From Symsagittifera roscoffensis (lineage: Eukaryota > Xenacoelomorpha > Acoela > Convolutidae), in NCBI RefSeq assembly GCF_963678635.1, contig NC_087069.1, positions 7,948,633 to 8,012,632 on the forward strand: a stretch of 64,000 bases of DNA, in the 5' to 3' direction. Below the pieces are notes generated by a model. The model searched no databases. It saw nothing but the letters and a program-made list of their open reading frames with translations, and had not been told where the DNA came from. The position numbers and the translations under genes are program-made. Positions 58,347-64,000 of this stretch are shown in pieces. Numbering within the stretch: position 1 is the first letter of the stretch; the number at the start of each line of letters is the position of its first letter.

Positions 58347-60493
58347 AAACGTTTGCTGACTGCGCTGTTTGTTTTCACTTACAAATTCGAAAAAGATTTT
58401 TCATGCATCGTCAATGATAAATCAAGATCGATTTGAAAAAAAAAATTTTCATTATCTTCTCGAATTACTGCGAAATTTGGTTGTACTGCTTAATTTTCTT
58501 TTTCTGCTAATATTGATTTCGATTTTGTGTGAAAACTCATGAGCGAATAGGAATGTGTAACGATTCTGATTGGTTGCAATTTTTCTATCATTCGGCCTTT
58601 CCATCATGAGATTAGCCCACGGTTAAGATGATTAGACAAGTTTGATTATTTGTTTTCTCTCTTATCTTATATAAATAGTTCAGTATTTCTTACTCTTGCG
58701 AAAATATTTTGACTTCTTCCCATTTAATATTTTGTTTGCAAAATGGCAAATTTCAAGACATTTTTTTTCTTGAAATTTCAAAAAAAACCACCTGGATTTA
58801 GGTAGTAATTAGTTGCTATTGTTTCCAACGGTAGTTGTTTTTTTTTCAAATACTTTTTTCGGATCAGTTGTGGTTTTCGGCCTAGTTTCAGTCGGTTCAT
58901 TTTCCGTTTTTTGTTAAATAGTATTCATTTTATCTGGTAGTTTTTATCGTCTTATTTTGTCATGAATGTTATTTTGTTAGCATGAATGTTATTTTGTTTT
59001 TAAGTTAGTCATTTTACCAAATAATTTTACCAGATCTTCTTACCAGATTAACAATTCGTCCTTTAATCAAATCTGATTTTGATTAGTTTTATTTTTCACA
59101 AAGTTTTTTATTTTAGTTAATTTTTAAAGAAGAAAGTTGTGGCCTCATGAAAGGCCAATTGTTGACAATTTGCTCATTTTTTGAAATATTCCCATTTTTC
59201 TCAAAAACTGCCATCCCAAATATGGGTTAAAAGAGTCAATCGAATAAAACGGGTTGTGAGAATTTTCCCGGCATAAGCGGCCACGCCCTAATTTTAGTAG
59301 AAACAAAATGTGGCCTTTGGAAAAGTCACAATTTACAACTTTTGACTGTTTTTTGGAAACTTTTTGACTGTTCTTAAAAAGTAAGCTGCCAATTTCAAGG
59401 TTAGTGGTTCATTTGAATCTACAGATTTCGGGATTCTTCGCTGCATAAACTGGTACGCCCTATTTGTGTAGAAAAAAGCTATAGCTTCTGGGAAAAAATA
59501 TTTACTTTTGGGACCGTTTTTTTAAAATTTGTTTTTTTTTTAATCAAAAACTACCCTGCCCAATCTGAAATTGAGAGTTCAGTCGAAGGAACAGTTTGCA
59601 AAATTTGTTGTTCAGAAGCTGAGATGTTAAAATTTAGTGTCAGAAGTGTATTTTTCAAACTCCACTCCGAAAAGGCATACAGAAGCTTGCGCCGAAATGA
59701 ATCATAATATATTTGTTGAGTTTTTTTGCTCAAGTTGGATATGCTGCAGATTTTCTTGCAAAATTTGATACTTTTTAATGTTTTGTTTGAGTTTAAGAGC
59801 ATCTTGGTGTTTTGGAAAGGAGACCAATTCTAGGTCGCATTGTTAATAGTGTAACGAAAAGAAGCTCCGCAGTGATGTTTTTTTAATAACTCCTTAGCTT
59901 TGCACAAGCTATATTGCTCTTATACCAGTCCTTTTTCTTACCAAAGACGAGTTTTAGTGCACTCCCGAGTTTGCTTGCATTGCAACTCATTTCAACCGCT
60001 CACAACTGAGGCCAGTGAATGATTGGTTTTTTCACGGGTTTTAACATGCAGTCATAATTGACCAAACAACAAAGACCTCTGAAGCGTGGTTTTGAATCTG
60101 ATAGTCCGTATTGATATGATAAAAAAACGTTTATTCAAGAACTTTCTGAGTTTGTTTTTACTATTGAATAGCATGATTTAGCTGGTTGATATTTGTACGA
60201 GATTTGAATATGTTTATTAAACTTACCAAAAAATGGGTAGTTGTTAACGTTAGTATTATACTTTATTTAACTAAACATTGAGAATGGTTTAAAAATGAAT
60301 TCTTCATTTTGCAAATCAGAGACGGTAATACTACAAATTATTGTCTAAAAAAGGTTCATGGTTTGCGTTTTGAACAATATATCTGCTGACTTTATGTTCA
60401 AATATTTATTCTCTCGTTGCTAAAAAACTGAAACAAAATTATTTGGTTTATAATTTTGCATTAATTGTTTGTTACCACACAGTTTGAATAACT
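58347..60493. other. Upstream region of the TRIM-like gene
   Basis: AT-rich, with no gene recognised. It holds a 21-bp doublet near 58970 (agcatgaatgttattttgtt twice) and the degenerate array at 59130-59560. The TRIM-like gene starts at 60494 without an obvious TATA box at the usual distance. Confidence 0.4.
59130..59560 (+). repeat. Degenerate repeats of about 170 bp
   Basis: Phrases gtggcct(c/t)...aaggccaatt, cggcataagcggccacgcccta and gctgcataaactggtacgcccta recur at about 170-bp spacing (near 59137, 59309 and 59480). The units are strongly diverged. The function is unknown. Confidence 0.5.
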
Positions 60494-60724
60494 ATGGCCA
60501 CAGGTGGTGATCAATTTGATTGTCCTATTTGTCTAGAAACATTGGTGAACCCTCGCATTTTGTCTTCATGTGGACACTCGTACTGCTCTTCTCCAAAAAA
60601 CTGTCTCCAGGGGATTATACAGTCTAAATCTAGACAATGCCCCGAGTGCAGGACTCCCATTGAGGACAGAATTCGAAATGAGAAACATTGTGTGGAGAAT
60701 TTTACGCTGAAGTCTGCAATTGCG
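60494..60724 (+). CDS. TRIM-like RING/B-box protein, exon 1
   Basis: ATG 60494 opens a RING finger: Cys10, Cys13, Cys26, His28, Cys31, Cys37, Cys49, Cys52. RING domains recruit E2 enzymes for ubiquitin transfer. The spacing between the fourth and fifth Cys/His ligand pair is unusual: Cys31 and Cys37 are five residues apart instead of two. I end the exon at 60724, because GTGAAG follows at 60725 and the 77 codons end in phase 0, matching the phase-0 acceptor at 63499. Without splicing the frame reads 31 more residues with no RING or B-box content and stops at 60818. Confidence 0.8.
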
Positions 60725-61016
60725 GTGAAGAATTTTTTAATCTATAAATCAATCATTTTAGGTTTAACAGAAAGTGTTTGCCAATTAGTAAGCTCACGTT
60801 TGCCAATTAGTAAGTCTTGAAACTTTTTTTTTTCGAAAAGAGATAAAATCAAATTGGAATTATTCGAAAGAGTTTTTCTACTACCTCTGAGTTAAATGTC
60901 AAGCAAAAAGGATATACAGGAAGTTAAATGAGTTTTTTAGGGGGAATATAACGCTCATTTAGACGTGTTTTCTTTGAATTAAATTATCATAATTAAATTA
61001 TCATAGAAAATTATTA

Positions 61017-62110
61017 TAGTAATTTGGTTTTATTAAATGCCAATCTGCTAATTGACAATAATCTTGGGCGACTTCAACTTTTCATATGGAATCAGGAACA
61101 CTCTTGGAAAGAAACTCAAAAACTAGAACACAACAAGAAGAAAACCGCACTGAATTCACCACAACCGACAGTCATCATTTTAACCGACCAATTGCTAAAG
61201 CACAATAATAAACTGGAACCACAAGACGCAGTTTTTAGTGCTCGCTTCTCACAAATCATTTAAAAAGAAAAAAGGTTGTGGACCGACAGTACAACAGCTC
61301 TTCAGTGGGCACTGAGAGCTGTAAACGACAACAAATTTTTCTCGTTTCAACAAACGACTAGATCTCTTGGACCATTTGCTTCGAATGCCACATGAACATA
61401 TAATTAAGCCGTGCTTCTCGAGATGTACATCTTAAGACGATTCTTTGGACGTAGAGGAACACCGGCGAAAAATTGTTCCTGTTAATGGTACAAATTCCAT
61501 CGTAGCCGAAAAAGAACTCAACAGATACTCGACTCCGACTTTGCACGACAATCCAACCCCGCCTATGCTCCTCATTTTTGAGGTGTTTGGGAACGAATCA
61601 TCAGATCAGTAAAAGACACGTTCTATGCCATTCTTCGAAGCCACACTAACAGACGACACATTCAACGTTCTTTGCGAAGTTGAATATTTCATGAATGCAA
61701 GACCCATCACTACAGTTTCATCATCGCTTGATGATAGTGAAGCCCTCACACCAAATCCCTTTCTGCTCGGGAGAGTGAATGTCAGCATGCCACCTCTACC
61801 ACTCCAACAGCTTTCGACACTCCGTCATCAATAAAAATTCGTCCAACAGCTCGCAACTCTTATTTGGAAACGCCTGATCAAGGAATTTATCTCAACACCC
61901 TTACCGCGACAACGATGGACAAAGAAGACGCCGCCTATCAAAATGTGAGAAATTGTTTAGTTTCTTTAGGATATGACGCCACGAGGACTCTGGGCAATTG
62001 GACGGATCACAGGATACAAATCAACCAATGACGACCAGACACGCGTTTACCCCGTTAAAACAGGAGACGAACTCTGCCAGTACCAGCCTTTAGTTTAGCA
62101 CCTGTTAATC
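61017..62110 (+). pseudogene. BEL/Pao retroelement remnant (RNase H, integrase, DUF5641)
   Basis: It is read in order across several frames. RNase H appears as a Trp-Thr-Asp-Ser-Thr-x-x-Leu-Gln-Trp block near 61282. Integrase appears as Arg-Arg-Gly-Thr-Pro-Ala...Asn-Gly-Thr-Asn near 61450, with the catalytic Asp before Asn-Gly lost. Next come Gly-Val-Trp-Glu-Arg-Ile-Ile-Arg-Ser-Val-Lys near 61582, preceded by a stop, and Glu-Ala-Leu-Thr-Pro-Asn-x-x-Leu-Leu-Gly-Arg near 61738. A DUF5641-like end (Val-Tyr-Pro-Val-Lys-Thr) is near 62045. Many stops and frame changes show it is dead. It is in the same direction as the host gene. Confidence 0.7.
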
Positions 62111-62284
62111 CGGAATATTGCAATGACTCTTCACGACAATAAGAGCCCCAGCGGACAACAGCCAAAGCCGATAACTTCCGCCGACACTTATACGACACAG
62201 CGCTAGTGTCCTAAGTTATATGAGTAGGAACCACCCCACCTCTTTTTTCTTTGAAAGGTTTTGGAACTTCAAAATGAGGCCGAG

Positions 62285-62400
62285 TGTTATATAGTAATTT
62301 GACAATTGACAATCATCTTGGACGACTTCAACTTCTTATATGGAATCAGGAAAATCAGGAGAAAGAAATTCAAAAACTAGAGAACAATAAATAAATTGAA
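62285..62400 (+). repeat. Second copy of the sequence at the left edge of the BEL/Pao remnant
   Basis: It matches 61017-61140 in part: tagtaatttg, attgacaat(a/c)atcttgg(g/a)cgacttcaacttt, tatggaatcaggaa, then aaagaaa(c/t)tcaaaaactaga. These 100-bp direct repeats frame the BEL/Pao remnant and could be decayed terminal repeats or a local duplication. Confidence 0.6.
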
Positions 62401-63499
62401 ATTTATCAAAAGTGAAATAGCTGTCACGTGCAAACGAATAAATAAAAACATGCAATTTCTAGAAAGTAACTGTGTTAAAAAGAAAAAAATAGAGTGACCA
62501 ATCTACGCCGCTCGTTTTCTACAGGATTATTACGCTTGTGGTTAGCAAGTGTTGTCAAATCGGAGTTAGACTTTTTTTCGTGTTAATAACTTGTTTAACA
62601 AAATCACTTGAATTATTTGATAGTTTGGCTTACAATGAGTTTAAATTTGTTAGCTTTTCTTAAGATAAAAACTAAGCCTGGGACGGCAAAGGTCCTAGGT
62701 TTTTTTAAAAGGTGGAAAAACTGTGTGAATTGAGTGAAAATGTTGTTGGCTTATTTGTCTGCCCATGTTTTGGGGGGCTTTGGTGCCACATCTTAACTTT
62801 TTTTATACTCCAAGCAATTTTCATTGAAAGTTTTTTTTGATTTGTTCCTGTGAATAGTAAATTTACTGAACCTGAATTTTCGTAATTTTTTAAGCTGAAA
62901 AGTTTATTTGGACTCAATTGTTCGGCTTAGCTTTTCGGTTTTCTTGTTCAATTAAACTTGTTCGCCCTTGACAACAGTTTTTGTTTTTGGCTCAATTCTG
63001 TTTTCATTGCAGACAACTTAGAAGTGTTTGTTGTGGTTTTATCGAAATTTTTCCTTTTTCGACATATGTCTTTCGCTTCATTCGTTATCTGCTAGTTTGC
63101 AATGTTATGTTTGTATGGTATCGTAAGAAATGCCAAGCTCGGCTTCACCTATATGCTAAGTTATTTCAATTCAGCGAATGGAAGAGAGTATAATAGACAC
63201 TACTAGCTTGTTGAAAGGCTGTACGTTGTGAAATTTCCCTCTATAACTATTTGATATATACTGATAATTAAGTATGATGAGTTTGGCTCCATCTATGTGT
63301 CTCGTGCGTGGTTTGTTGAATATTTGAGATGAAACTTTTTATATATTTTGTGAAAAAAGTTCATTCATTATCATTTTCCTGGGAGTTTAACAACCAATCA
63401 AACTTATCAAACTTGTTGGTTTCTCTATTGTGAAATTCCTCGCATTCCCAGAATAATTGAAAAATTTTATTGATCAAAAACAGTGTTCTCATTTTTTAG

Positions 63500-64000
63500 T
63501 CTGCCCGATCTCAAACCAGTGAAGCCGGTAAAGAGATGTGCCGAACTCATAAAAAAGCAAAAGAGTATTTCTGTCGAAACGAGAGTTGTGAAATATCTAT
63601 TTGCAAGGATTGCTGGAGAGCTAGTCATGGAGATCATCTTGTTGTACTGAAAGAAGAGATTGATCTAAAGCAAGCCACTGAGATAGCTGAGAAAGCTGAG
63701 AAAGCTCTGCAACTCTTTGAGGGCTGTCAAAACACGATTAGACAGCTCACAGATCAAACTGTTGATCTAAATGCCGAAATGTTGACAATAACGGACAAAT
63801 CAAATGCGCTGATGAGCAGGAAACCTGATATCAAACGAGTGCAGGATCTGCAACAAATTACTAAACTTGAAGAGAGTATCAAAATCGAGCTGAAGGGTTT
63901 GAAAGCAAACAGTTGCGCGAAAATTGCAAGCATGCAAAAGATGATTGCATCATGGGAAGATATCGATAAGAGTATCGAAGCTGCAATTCAGGCCTTGCAA
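63500..64000 (+). CDS. TRIM-like RING/B-box protein, exon 2 (runs off the window)
   Basis: It opens in phase 0 after attttttag and stays open for 167 codons to the window edge. It has a complete B-box 2 (Cys91-x2-His-x7-Cys-x4-Cys-x4-Cys-x2-Cys-x4-His-x2-His123, numbering from the joined exons). A coiled coil follows from about residue 130, rich in Lys, Glu and Gln. RING, B-box and coiled coil form the tripartite TRIM plan. The C-terminal domain that would name the subfamily lies beyond 64000. Its ubiquitin ligase role follows from the family. Confidence 0.82.

Larger units (their letters stand above)
60725..63499 (+). other. Intron 1 of the TRIM-like gene
   Basis: It is a 2775-bp phase-0 intron starting GTGAAG and ending attttttag. 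A BEL/Pao remnant occupies about 61017-62110 and a second copy of its left edge lies near 62290. The rest is AT-rich with no gene recognised. Joining the exons gives one continuous RING-to-B-box frame, which supports the borders. Confidence 0.75.

Noticed and set aside
59551-59802. 83-codon minus-strand frame
   Set aside because: Some resemblance to RT text was considered, but no conserved motif could be named.

Overview
This window is nuclear DNA of an animal, probably an invertebrate. The evidence is an HMMR-like (RHAMM) spindle protein, a TRIM-type RING/B-box gene with a GT-AG intron, and metazoan-type Ty3/Gypsy, BEL/Pao and non-LTR retroelement relics. I cannot name the phylum. Nothing here is bacterial.

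Layout. From 1 to about 46.2 kb the DNA is almost entirely retroelement. Three copies (A 1-7655, B 12045-15358, C 30389-39266) and one older fragment (D 45459-46138) encode parts of one very large accessory protein that I do not recognise as a named family. Its start, seen only in C, holds a coiled coil and an SGNH/GDSL-type hydrolase domain. A second, degenerate SGNH-like domain follows. The rest is about 2,000 residues of unknown type with a conserved Cys/His cluster. A and B are an almost identical tandem duplication of 8.5/7.7 kb. Inside it a chimeric 786-bp unit (coding piece plus a 200-bp piece of the 3' non-coding region) is itself amplified. Between B and C lies a Ty3/Gypsy gag-pol (21.2-29.6 kb) behind a 14-bp minisatellite leader. 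Its pol ends in an unexpected macro domain resembling the TARG1/OARD1 branch. All copies carry stops and frameshifts, so this is a decaying or unpolished locus. The order leader, gag, PR-RT-RH, long acidic linker, IN, macro domain, SGNH protein, unknown region and long structured 3' region suggests one giant element of about 24 kb. That is inference, and I could not define matching LTRs.

From 39.3 to 45.2 kb there is AT-rich repeat DNA: a transplanted 0.9-kb block of the A/B 3' region, degenerate units of roughly 110-170 bp, and units of 0.86-0.93 kb. From 46.2 kb onward the DNA is AT-rich host sequence. It holds an intronless HMMR-like gene (47014-51324) whose upstream region and first codons are duplicated by 198 bp. 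An 8-kb gene-poor stretch follows, with two SINE-like repeats and non-LTR relics on the minus strand. A TRIM-like gene (60494 to beyond 64000) comes last, and its single visible intron contains a BEL/Pao relic.
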